DNA of 64,000 nucleotides from Zizania palustris (Eukaryota; Streptophyta; Magnoliopsida; Poales; Poaceae): assembly GCA_019279435.1 (NCBI GenBank), contig JAAALK010000289.1:84599023-84663022 (forward strand). The letters are read 5' to 3'. Position numbers and translations under genes: made by a program. This document shows positions 43,952-54,640 of the stretch, piece by piece; the stretch's first letter is position 1; every line of letters starts with the position of its first letter. The notes beneath the pieces are model-generated. The model worked only from the letters and a program-made list of their open reading frames with translations. It searched no databases and was not told the origin of the DNA.

Positions 43952-45643
43952 GTGCATGGAAGGCTTATCTATTAAGCCAAGGAAGTGCTATTTGGGACAT
44001 TGTTGACTCTCAATATGTGATCCCTGGAACTCGCACTTCAGAGACTGAGAAGTTACAGTACAATTGTAATAGCAAAGCAAGAAACATAATGTTCATCAGT
44101 CTGAGTCGCAATGAGTTTGACAGGGTCCAGCACCTTAGAACTACACGTGAGATTTGGACTACTTTGAGAAAATTTCATGAGGGCACTTCTCCGATTAAGG
44201 CTAGGAGGCAAAGCACTTATAACCAAGAATACCAAATTTTTGTGCAAGGCCCTGGTGAATCTGTAGATGCCATGTTTGCACGTTTTGATGGAATTGTTAG
44301 TAACTTGTGCTTCACTAGGATGTTAGCTTACTCAGATCATGACAGGGCGATCAAACTTTTCTATGCTCTTGATCGTAGCATATGGGAAGTAAAGATCTCA
44401 AGTATTGAAGAGCCCATGAGCTTTGACATGTTGACTTGCGATGAACTTTTTAGTAAGCTTAAGTCCACCGAGATCATCAAGGCATCTCATTCTGGAATTG
44501 GGAACTCTTTGCCACAATCCATGACACTAGTTTCTAGTTCTAGCAGTGGCACCTCATCTAGAGGTACCTTGTCTATAGTTTGTGCTTTTTCTGGAGGTTT
44601 TGCCTTGTCTTCTTTGGTCTCTATCATGAAAGAACAAGTGGACACATTGGACGATGATGAGCTTGCTCTCATAGGCAAAAAGTTCACTAGATTCTACAAT
44701 GATAGAAGAGATCAAAGAAGAGGAGGCTCTCGAGGATGTTTTGAGTGCGGTGATCTTAATCATATCAAAGCAAATTACCCAAAACTAAAAGCAAAGAATG
44801 AACATGAACACAAACATTAGAAAAGAGACAAAAAACCCTTCTTCAAAGGCAAGAGAGTAAAAGTGGCAAAAAGAGTGGCTACAGCATTCGTGGCTGCACT
44901 TAGCGACATTGACAACACCTCAAGTGAAGAGCCAAGCTCTGATGAAGAAGAACCATGCAAGAACGAATAAAAGAAGGAAAAGACTAAAGACTTCAACGAC
45001 ATCTGCTTCATGGCCAATGATAAGCACAATAGTGATGATCTAGACTCATTTGTGGTTAGTTTATCTCATAATCAGCTTCTTGTTCAAAACGATGAATTAC
45101 ATGATGCAATTATTTCACAAGATAGACTACTCAAACTTGCTGCTAAAGAACAAAAGGAACTAAAACACAAAATTGAATCTTTATCTACTGAACTTGATTT
45201 GTTGAAATCTAAATCTGAAAATACTGAATGTGAGTCATGTCTTGTTGTAATAAATGAACTTGCTCAATTGCGTCTGATTCATGCTCAAAATCTTGAAAAA
45301 CTTGAATGATCAGAAGCAACTTTTGGAGGTGGATTCTACTCCTTGTGTCAGCAATGAATGCTTGAATTGTTCTTTACTTGTTGAAAACATTAATTTGAGA
45401 GATAAGCATGTTGATGAACTTAAGGCTAGATTGGAGAGTGCTGAGTGTTCTAAGGATGTGCAGCCGTCATGTTCCACCTGCATCATCCTGAAGGACCAAC
45501 TTAACTTTGCTAGAGAGCAAGTCGAAAAACTTAAGTGTGAGAATGATTATCTACTTTCCATGGTGGATAAATGTACTGAACAGAAGGGTAAAATCGATTT
45601 GCTTTTGGATAAAACAAAAATGTGTGTAGATAGGACAGGGTTA
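43952..45643 (+). pseudogene. gag: Copia-0 gag, second fragment (core, knuckle, coiled coil)
   Basis: It continues the gene split by G1 after one copy of AAGGT; one extra base shifts the frame just inside. The Gag core follows (DRVQHLRTTREIW, VQGPGESVDAMFARFD, LDRSIWEVKISSIEE). The knuckle CFECGDLNHIKANY has Tyr for its last Cys, and a TAG follows at 44818. The coiled coil (45010-45650) has CESC, CLNC and CSTC pairs and a frameshift near 45305. It is cut at 45643 by the next insertion. Confidence 0.88.
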
Positions 45644-46170
45644 TGTGACGTCCCGATTTAACAAATCAGAACATTATTGAATTTCCAAAGAAAAACAATA
45701 ATACAAGAGGTTCATCATGCGACACGTACATACGAGCAATCATCCGTGGTACGCAGACCACACTATTACAAAAGAGTAAAATTAAAATAAGCAAATAAAA
45801 GCATGACGAACGCCCTCTTCATGATCTTCTTCTTGACCGGATCGCTACTCCAGACCATCTTCCTCATAGTAGGCATCGTCTGAATGGTGTGTCCAACGGG
45901 TATGAGTACAAAAAGTACTCAACAAGCCACCGCAAATGCAATAGTAATGCAAGGTAATAACAAAGGAAGGATAATGGATAAAAGTGCGGAAACGTACATT
46001 TTTCAGTTATTGCATTTAGTGTAGTCAAATTTAATCATGCGGAATAATAAACATGAACATCATAATAACATCTAACTCGAGGCGTACGTTTTCCCTCCTC
46101 ACACAACAGTCCTTACATGTCAAATCATCATGCTCACTCATTAAAAGTAAACTAACTGTGGGATGTCACA
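45644..46170 (-). repeat. Probable LTR of a minus-strand retrotransposon
   Basis: Ends TGTGACGTCCC and GGGATGTCACA form an 11-bp inverted repeat with one mismatch. To the right, in the sense direction, purine-rich AAGGGCGGGTTG would be the polypurine tract. The motif GAGTACAAAAAGTACTC near 45904 is reminiscent of Tekay/Del LTRs, but I am unsure. No target duplication is visible because the partner side is lost. Confidence 0.5.
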
Positions 46171-46640
46171 CAACCCGCCCTTGACCGTGGGCTCGAATTT
46201 TTTAAAAGATTTATGACTCTGATCAGAGGTGTACCACTATACCCACAAGGCACACACTCATCCCATACACCAAAGTGTAACGAGATGACCCATACCACGG
46301 GAACTCATGCCAAAACCTCAGCATGAAATGCTCCAAGCGATAACCACCCGCTCTAGGTTTCGCCGGCGCACCGGGCCGCATCCCGGCTAATGTCACACTC
46401 CCTTTTGCGCCACGTCGGTACGAGCCAACCGCACGTGCTGCTTGACCAATCTCCAAGTGGTGGCCTCGGTTTGGAACACTCCATACCTTAGTTAGGACTT
46501 ACCCACTAGACTTGTGGTTAGTACGGAAGTGTATTGCAACAGATCCCACAGACTGGTCTCCATCCTGAGCGAGGCCAGTGGATCGGAGCTCGATTTGGCC
46601 CTCAAAAGGGCTACCCTCTAGGTATGCAACAAACATCAAG
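46171..46640 (-). mobile_element. Likely internal 3' part of the same minus-strand element
   Basis: No coding sequence recognised. GC-rich non-coding DNA between the LTR-like block and Tat-2. The right boundary is not sharp. Confidence 0.3.
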
Positions 46641-46689
46641 TATACTTATTTAATAGAAATTACATTATACTCTCTTTGCTTCTTTGTAG

Positions 46690-47553
46690 CAATTCATCTT
46701 TGCTAGAGCGGCAGCGACTTCCAATGATCTTGAAACCAATCGGCTTAAAAGGAAGGTTACAACACTCAAAAATATCCTCAAGGGCTCCGAAGATAAAGCC
46801 TTACAACTGGAGGAAGAGCTCCTTGAGGAGCAGAGGGCTAAGGCCTTAACGGAGGAAGCACTCCGGGCCGAACAGCAGACCTGAGCTAAACTTACATCTT
46901 CAATAGAAGAAATCCAAGCAGAGCGTACGGTGCTAAGAGCTGAAATCGAGAAGCTTCGGGAAGCGGAGGTGACCTCCAGCGCTGAACTTGTAAAGCTTCA
47001 AACTTCACTCAATCAAGCGCTGGCTCAGAAGAATGACCTATTATCGAGGACAACTAAGATCTCCGCCATTGCCTCCGAGCTAACGAAGGCCGAGGCGAAG
47101 CACATCATGACTGCTGATCAAACACTGGATACCCTCAGAGGTGTTCTAGAGTATTTTGGCACGGTGTGCCCCTCTTCTTCATATGCAGCAGACGAACCTC
47201 TTGATCGGAAGCTCAAGATGATCCAAGCGGCGACTAAGATTATGAAGGGCTCCGGGACTCGCTACGGAGAGATCTCCGGACAAGTAGATGGGATCAGAGT
47301 CCTTCGACATCTCGAAGCCATCGAGGTCTCTGTTGCTCTGGTAAAGGGTTCGACGCCAGCAAGCTTCACCGACGAAGGCTTGCTGCGACCATCTTTGGAC
47401 ATGGCTTCGACTTGGGAAGCCTTTCGGGCAACCTAGAAAGCAGACAATGAAGTTGCGGCCAAGGCTTGGATCGAAGAAGCCTGTCGGTAGAGGCTAGCTC
47501 AGACCAAGCCTCCGCCTTTGACTCCGCCAATTGCTCCACCTACCAACCCAAAG
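46690..47553 (+). pseudogene. Antisense gene of Tat-2, exon B (coiled coil)
   Basis: It opens after a pyrimidine-rich acceptor (TTTGCTTCTTTGTAG). The protein is a long Leu/Glu/Lys-rich coiled coil (LETNRLKRKVTTLKN, LQLEEELLEEQR, LVKLQTSLNQALAQKN) followed by the conserved block RYGEISGQVDGIRVLRHLE also found at the left window edge. Stops: TGA at 46882, TAG at 47434 where Tat-1 has Trp, and one more near 47488. It ends at AAG|GTCTAG, the same donor position as in Tat-1. The upstream exon is lost. Confidence 0.7.
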
Positions 47554-47664
47554 GTCTAGCTCTTAGGGCGCTTAATTATGTACAAGAAATCTTGTAATGC
47601 CCTTTTATTTTAATGAATGAAAAGTTTATAAATGAAAAGTCTTCGCTTGAATGTTTGTTTTTAG
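47554..47664 (+). other. Predicted intron of the Tat-2 antisense gene
   Basis: GTCTAG...TTTTTAG, 111 nt, phase 0, in exactly the place of the 105-nt intron in Tat-1. Confidence 0.55.
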
Positions 47665-48128
47665 GTTTTGCTTCATACTTTGGATCCTGAGCTCGAAGTA
47701 TTAGAGCTTAATGAAGGGCTTCGCCAACAGTGGGTTATCCTCGAAAGCTTGAGGCCTTATAGGTGCTTGTGATTTTCTGTTCCTTGAGGGGAGCAAGGGG
47801 AAATAGCACCCAACGTTTGTAGCGAAGTCCTATCTTATATTAAAGAAGAGGATAAGAAAGTAGCATCTTCGTATTCAGAGTATGTAGATTGGTCTAACTC
47901 GGAGTACCATGTCGAAGACCCAACGGAGGCTAGCTCCAAAAGCTTCTATCCTGGGCTGAACATCAAGAAGAACAGAGAAAGCTACAGGCTTCGAAGAAGA
48001 AAAGCACTCGGACTAAAAGAAAAGTTTTGAGAACTCCAGGCTCCGAAAACTGAATTGGTCCTAGGAGTAGTTCTAGAGGTCGGAGGGGTCTCTGGTTTTA
48101 TTTAGGTTTAGATGATAATTTTTCTTAA
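47665..48128 (+). pseudogene. Antisense gene of Tat-2, exon C
   Basis: Begins GTT TTG as in Tat-1. Shared blocks: LESLRPYR, SVP, VLSYIKEE, DWS.SEY, and the terminal GLDDNFS. Two TGA codons occur near 47770-47795 and frame changes near 47940. Non-functional copy, but it confirms that the reading frame is an element feature. Confidence 0.65.
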
Positions 48129-48399
48129 TTATTATGATTGTAACATGATTATCAAATTATACAAATTATCTAAGAAGCACCCTTGTATCTTACTCCCCTG
48201 TCCCTCCTTGTGGGTGGGGGACCGTATGCAATGCAATAAGGTCCGTTGGACACAATGATTGGTATAGCAACCTGATGCTTCGCAATAGTACATGGTAATC
48301 ATGAGTTTAACTCTTTCGTAGAGTTCTTCAAACTGTACATTCGTATTGTAATGTTTATAATTTTTGGAACTAAGTTTATGAAGTGTTTCATTTGGTCGG
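48129..48399. other. Non-coding spacer of Tat-2
   Basis: AT-rich; holds the C-run/TTGTGGGTGG block also present near 1000 in Tat-1. Nothing else seen. Confidence 0.45.
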
Positions 48400-49396
48400 A
48401 GCCTTGAAACCTTATTGCTTGGTCGCCTATGACTCTATTACAGATGCTTCGAACCTGGAGGATCAGAAATATGTTCTTTTAAAGTCCTTAGACTCTTCCA
48501 CGGATGCTATCAAGCCGAAGCTTGGAATCTGTAGGCTTTGGCCACCTTCGGATCTTTTACAGATGCTTCGAACCTAGAGGATCGGAAATCTGTTCTTTTA
48601 AAGTCCTTAGACTCTTCTATGAATGCTATCAAGCCGAAGCTTGGAATCCGTAGGCTTTGGCCACCTTCGACTCTTTTACAGATGCTTCAAACCCGGAGGA
48701 TCAGAAATCTGTTCTTTTAAAGTCCTTAGACTCTTCTACGGATGCTATCAAGCCGAAGCCTGGAATCCATAGGCTTTGGCTACCTTCGGCTCTTTTACAG
48801 ATGCTTTGAACCCGGAGGATCGGAAATCTATTCTTTTAAAGTCCTCAGACTCTTCTATGGATGCTATCAAGCCGAATCCTGGAATCCATAGGCTTTGGCC
48901 ACCTTCGGCTCTTTTACAGATGCTTCGAACCTAGAGGATCAGAAATCTATTCTTTTAAAGTCCTTAGACTCTTCTACGGATGCTATCAAGCCGAAGCCTA
49001 TAATCCATAGGCTTTGGCCACCTTCGGCTCTTTTATAGATGCTTCGAACCCGGAGGATCGGAAATATGCTATTTTAACTTCCTTAGACTCTTCTATGGAT
49101 GCTATCAAGCCGAAGACTGTAATCCATAGGCTTTGGCAACCTTTGGCTCTTTTACAGATGCTTCGAACCTGGAGGATCGGAAATCTGTTCTTTTAAAGTC
49201 CTTAGACTCTTCTACGGATGCTATCAAGCCAAAGCTTGGAATGCGTAGGCTTTGGCCACCTTCGGCTCTTTTACAGATGCTTCGAACCTGGAGGATCGGA
49301 AATTTGTTCGTTTAAAGTCCTTATACTCTTCTATGGATTCTATCAAGCCGAAGCCTAGAATCCGTAGGCTTTGGCCACCTTCGGCTCTTTTACGGA
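48400..49396. repeat. 119-bp tandem array in Tat-2 (about 8.4 copies)
   Basis: GTCCTTAGACTCTTC-type starts at 48484, 48603, 48722, 48841, 48960, 49079, 49198 and 49317: a steady 119-bp period with a partial unit before the first. Monomers differ from each other at several positions and are homologous to the 118-bp unit of Tat-1. The inner foldback is imperfect here (CCGTAGG...CCTTCGG). Short ORFs through it are periodic artefacts. Confidence 0.94.
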
Positions 49397-49539
49397 ATCC
49401 TTGAACCGATGGTTCAAAGGCCATTTGCTGGGTTCTGATGCGTCCACCAGAGGTAAGGAATATTTGAAGAGCAAGCATAATTCGAATCTCCATCTTTTTT
49501 TATTTTAGAAAGGTACTTTACAACTAATTACAAGGAGCC

Positions 49540-49705
49540 CCTAAGCGTAATAACGTTTAAGGTGCTCCGCATGCCATGCATGCTTTAATTCTTCCCCTTC
49601 TAAATTAGCTAATTTGAAAGATCCGGGGCGCCCTAAGCGTAGGATAATATATGGTCCTTCCCATTTGTTTCCTAACTTTCCCAGAGCTATTACACTTCAC
49701 AGTAC
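49540..49705 (-). pseudogene. pol: Tat-2 integrase C-terminal remnant
   Basis: Matches Tat-1 1830-2010 closely (GGTGCTCCGCATGCCA, AAATTAGCTAATTT, GATCCGGGGCG on the plus strand), i.e. the end of integrase. Cut by the G2 LTR at 49706. Confidence 0.85.
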
Positions 49706-50989
49706 TATTGATAGCAAAAAATGGCATTAATGGCTAGATTGTCAAAATATCAATTTTGGTGATTTGGGCCGAAAATACACATGACCAGGTCTGCCCGAAG
49801 CCCTACAGGGCCGAAGTCCATTGAGCTATGGGCTCCGAAAGCCTTCAGCCAACCTATGGGCTTCGGCTAGGAAGCCTTCGGAGGCCCATGCTACCGAAGC
49901 TTCGGCTCGAGGAGCAGGCCTCGATGGGCCTGGCCTAAGCCAACCTCGGTAGAGGTAGAGTTGTATGCGTTTCCAGCTCAATCTTTATCTCTATCTGGCC
50001 AGATTAATAGTAGATTAGATTATGAATTAAGCCCCTATAAATAGAGAGGCAATGCCGGCGTAGAAAGTCCCCCCCCAACTCAAACCAAACCAAAGCCCCA
50101 TGCTTTGATCGTATTTAATTTACCTTTATTTTCCTGTATCTCTTCGTGGGTTTGCCTGGAAGCTCTCCGCTGGCCACTACGGAACAGTGGTAACCCTTGT
50201 TACTTTGCTTGTGAAGTATTCATTAATCTACGTAATAGATTGCTATCGCCTTGTTACTTCGCCTGTGAAGTATCCGCTAATCTGCGTAATAGATTGCTAC
50301 CTTCGCTACTAGTGCAACACTTAGCAAAATTCGGTCCTCAGGCTGAATTGGTACATCGAATTCTCTCTGTTGCAGGTTCGCACGTTCGGAGCCACTTCGT
50401 CAGAGGTGTCCGGAGCTGAGAGATCGGTTTCGGAGGTCCCCCGGACACCCTTCGCTGGATTGCAGGCTTCGGCGACAGGCTTCACCAGCATACTTCGTCG
50501 CAACAGGCTTCGCCACGAACATACCCCGCACTAGACAAAGTTGCACTCGCGCGTGGCCCTCGCGTCACTATTCTGTAGTTTGCTGTATCGAAGATCTAAC
50601 GCCGAACCCCGCTAGTCGGAGGTGATCATTGCGTCCAGATCTGTTTGGAGTCCATCTTCGACCGGATCAGTCCGAACACCGAAGCACCCTTTGGTGGAGC
50701 ACTTCGCACCAGACGCCGAAGGTACACTTCGGTGACCCCTTCGCACCAGACTTCGAACCAGACGAGCTCTGATTGGTTCGTTGATTTTATTCTGTTTAAT
50801 CTATTTCTTTCGGCTAATTGGATTATTTTGTGTTATCTGGTTGCCTGGCGACTCCACCCCCCTTATCACTACTAAGGGTAGTCGGAAGCGACGTCGGTGC
50901 CACGTCACGCTTAGGCTTGTCCCTATGTATCTGTGCACTTTTGGATCGTCGAACTGACCCAAGTACGGGGGCACGTTTTCGTGTCAACA
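49706..50989 (+). repeat. 5' LTR of gypsy element G2 (1,284 bp)
   Basis: It starts TATTGATAGC (TG mutated to TA) and ends GTCAACA. Same family as G1 but has only a single unit in the minisatellite region, which accounts for most of its shorter length. Inserted in Tat-2 integrase. The 3' end of G2 is outside the window. Confidence 0.92.
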
Positions 50990-51030
50990 CACTTTTTGGC
51001 GACTCCACTGGGGAAGGCTATGCCAACATG

Positions 51031-51545
51031 ATGAGTACGTCTACATCAGCCACCGATACATCTACATCGACTACAACGTCTACACCGCCGATGGACGCAA
51101 TAGGAGGCGCGGATATCGACAACCGCAACATATTGTCACCTACACTTGAAGATATCCCCGCAGAAGATTGAGCAGAGATCGAGGCAAAGTTAAAGGCGCT
51201 CCAAGATATGATGCTTGGGGGCTACGTCAAGACACGCGCAGGCTTCATCAAGCACGGCATCGTCACCCCTGACCTCGCTCAGGTCCAGGTAACACATGTA
51301 TCGCCTCATTTATCTTCTTTAGAAATTGAGCAGAAAATAGCCGCATTAGTAGATCAAGCCGTTAGCGCTTCGCTAGCCAACCGTTTAGATTCGGCAGTCA
51401 GCTCCCAAGTAGATGCAACTCTTAGAAGGTTTGGCTTCACTGAGGCCATACCCCCGGTTCCTATAGATAGTGCACCTCCGGCAAACCACGTGTAGGTTAG
51501 AACTAACGACAGCACTAGCGCAATCATGTCTCTGGCCTCATCACT
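51031..51545 (+). pseudogene. gag: G2 gag, first fragment
   Basis: It starts MSTSTSATDTSTSTTTS after a short leader. A TGA lies at 51169 and a TAG at 51493, otherwise the frame is kept, including LEIEQKIAALVDQAVSASL without the A-run frameshift of G1. It is split at 51550 by copia-2 with TATGG duplication and resumes at 62316. Confidence 0.88.
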
Positions 51546-51550
51546 TATGG

Positions 51551-53508
51551 TGTTGGACCGGAAACGGCGACCAGAGGGGGGGGGGGGGGTGAATGGGAGC
51601 TTTTAAAAACTTGGGCTAAAAGCAGCCTTCGGTTTTAATTATGTCTACTGCGGAACAGGCTTCGAACACCAACCTTCGAAGATCTGGTTCGGAGGTATTT
51701 GACAGCTCCGAACACAGCCTTCGCAAGGAGTAAAAGTCCGAAGCCAAGCAGACTTCGCTCCACCCACAACCCCGAAAACAACTCTGCTAAGTCAGTGCAG
51801 GCTCCGCACACAGGGTGCTTCGAGCAGGCTTCACACTTCACCCTTCGCAAGAGTGGACTACCCTCCGAGGACTTCGACCTAAAACTTAGCGACAACAACT
51901 GGTGCTGGGCTTCGTTCTGCGAAGGTCTAAACGCACACTATATGGACACCGCTAAGGGCTTCGACACGAGAAGCAAAAACGGGCTTCGATCAGGGCTTCG
52001 CTAGTAAGCAGCAAGGTCAAACCATTTGTTACACAGAGCGGACGCACACCGAAAAGCACACTTCGCAGAAAACACCCTTCGCCTATACAAGCTTCGGTGC
52101 ACTACAACTAGCGAGGTATGCAAACAAGTTCAAGCAGAAAGACAACACAAAAGCAGGGCTTCGCCGCTTGAACAAGGAACACAGTAAAAGAACTCACTGG
52201 ATGAATATAATGAGTGAGGGGCTAGTACAGGAGCTCAACAGTAAATGCTCAAAGTGTTAAATGTTACCTACCCAGCCCCCATATTTATAGCCACTATTCA
52301 CCCCAAGTGAATTGACTACTTTACCCCTAGGGTTTACACCAGTTTTGTCTCTACAGAATATAGGGGTAAAAAAGGTAGTCAACTTTATTCTGGAGGCTTC
52401 TCTGTCAGCTTTGCAGAGGGGACAACGTCAGCTTTTTGCAGAGCAGACAATGTCAGCCTTTGTAGTCTTTGACCTTCCTGAAGCCCCCCTTCGCACGTGA
52501 GGGGTGCGGTAGCTTCGGCGAGAAGCCTTGAGCCCGACGGCCTTCGCTTCACCGAAGTTAGCCTTCTATACAGTGACGGTTTTGAGCCGAAGCCGTCAAA
52601 GCCCTTGGGCCTTCGCACCACCACCTCCGGATTGGACCACCACGGCTTCGCAGCTACTCCCAGCTCGAACTCCGTCAGTCCGTGTACCGAAGCCATGCAT
52701 GGCCGAAGTACCACAAGTCAACCTCGCTCCGAAACCCTCCTTCGGAGTACCACCCTTCGAAGTCCCTCCTTCGTCCAAGGCCTCCGCACGAAGCATTCCA
52801 TGAGCACTTCGTCGCAGTGTCTCTCCCCGAGCACACTCCTCGACGAGCCTCACCCGGACCATGCCTTCGATGCACCTCGACTTCTGAGACCTTCGTCGAG
52901 TACCTTCGAGTGTCTCCCTCCGGAGTACACCTCGAACACTTTGCCTCCGCAGAGGACTTGATCCACCATACTCCGAAGTCACTCCATCTGGAGTACCTTC
53001 GAAGTGCCTCACCTCTGACGACTTTGTCTCGGAGTACCTTCACCCGGAGCCACGCTCCGCACTTACTGCCTTCTCCTGATGCACCTCGACCCGAGAACCG
53101 ACCCAGACCCCTTTGCAGCCACCGTGACGGAGCTCCCTGCTCCCCTGGCATCAAGCCTCCCGCTTGACCCAGGTTCACCTGCCGCGAATCGTCTGTCGCC
53201 TCCGAAGTCCCCTGCGCACCACAGACACAGACAAGTGTATCCAGTACTCTGGAGATCTCTCTGGGTTAGCAATCTTCGGCACACACTCCGGTGTACCGGC
53301 CAAAGTACCGAGACCTTCGGTACACCCCAGTCATCGTGTACTGTCGGACCCCTCCGACAGGCACACTCCGCTGCAACAGCTGCAGCAACCTCCGAACACC
53401 TTCGGAGATCCAACCTCCGAACCCCCTTCGGAGGTACCCCTTCGAACCAGAGGATAAAAGCCTGTCAATCACTCATCACAAACACCGAAACCAACCCTTG
53501 GTTTCTCA
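51551..53508 (-). repeat. 3' LTR of copia-2
   Basis: TGTTGGACCGG...GTTTCTCA on the plus strand. Contains a run of 14 G at 51576-51589 where the partner has 6. TATA box on the minus strand at 52282-52289. Very rich in TTCG/CGAA. The several open frames here are LTR sequence, not genes. Confidence 0.94.
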
Positions 53509-54640
53509 ATCTCCCCCTTGATGAGTGCATTGACAACCAAATTCAAGTTCAAGAAAATTAGAAAATTTCAGCACACAAGTGACCATAAAAACTCAGAAAA
53601 GAGCCAAATCATGTCACTTGATAAAAGAATTTTCCTCCCCCTTTTTAAAAGAGTAAAAGCCCCTTCGGCAAATCTCCCCTTTTTCAAGATAAAAACTCCC
53701 CCTGTGAAAATTATACCCCTTGCAACAAGGAACTCAACACTTTCTCCCCCTTTGGCAATGCAAGCATCAAGGAGCATGAAAAAGATGCATTGCTTGGAAA
53801 TGAGCAGAATTGCAAAGACATATGAAGCAAAAATATGCCAACAGTAATACCAATGATCATGGGCTCAGCTCAATTTAACATTCTCTAAAAACATGATGAC
53901 AGCATGTGATTTGATCATTTTTGAAATAAAAGCATCACCACTTAGTCAAGGAAACTAGACAAGTAAAAGCAAGGACTGCGCAAAGCTAGTCAATTTCTAC
54001 TCTAGATATACAAGTCCAGTTCAAATGGAGCTATGAAAGCAAACTTGATGATCAATGAATTTTGTTGTTCTTTTCTTAATGCCAGGGGTTATTTGTTTGT
54101 CCACCTTATACTTTCCAATCAGGCCAAGCCTAGGCATGAAAGCCATCAGAAGCTTAAGGCAATGATTTTGGCAGACACTACACTATTCCAGTTCAGACCG
54201 ATGTGCAATGGTAAGCAGTCTAGAATAGGGTAGTGCGACAAACAAACCCACCTGGATCTTTGACTTTGAAGCATGCAAATCATGGATTTTGGAATTTGTG
54301 ATTAAGTAAACAAATTGTTTGGCACTTTATGAATATCCATGAAAATATAGAACAAGTTTTTCAAGTTGCATTTTTTAGCATCCAAAGAAAAGTGTCTTGC
54401 TATCAAGCAGATAAAAGATAGCTAAAGCAGTCCTGCCTATACATGCTAGATTCAAGAGTCAGCAGTGAGCATGATTTGAGTTTGGAAAGAAAACATCATG
54501 CACATTAATGTTTCAGATAAATTGAAAAGAGCTGAGCTGTCATGATTTCATGAATTAAAATGAGGCATATAAGTGCAACAGATGTAAGTGCAATTTCACA
54601 CATGATGAGCATATGCAATACAATTAAACACAGCTCCCCC
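53509..54640 (-). other. Copia-2 3' untranslated region and polypurine tract
   Basis: Polypurine tract at 53509-53519 (minus strand AAGGGGGAGAT). No ORF. About 53930-54450 is conserved with copia-1 and copia-3 (GCCAGGGGTTA at 54081, CCATCAGAAGCTTAAG, GTGCGACAAACAAACCCACC). Confidence 0.8.

Larger units (their letters stand above)
46641..49705 (-). mobile_element. Truncated second Tat element (Tat-2)
   Basis: It carries the antisense gene (plus strand), the C-run/TTGTGGGTGG spacer, a 119-bp array and the C-terminal end of integrase on the minus strand, in the same layout as Tat-1 positions 1-2010. It is cut at 49705 by G2; gag, the rest of pol and both LTRs are absent. More diverged than Tat-1. 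Confidence 0.88.

Noticed and set aside
48383..49315. Series of similar 60-residue ORFs on the plus strand
   Set aside because: They are copies of the 119-bp array read in one frame; starts and stops follow the repeat period and no family resemblance exists.
52497..53561. Several overlapping ORFs of 100-170 residues on both strands
   Set aside because: They lie in the copia-2 3' LTR and arise from its GC-rich TTCG-type composition; the same frames recur in the other LTR at 61300-62260 with different breaks.
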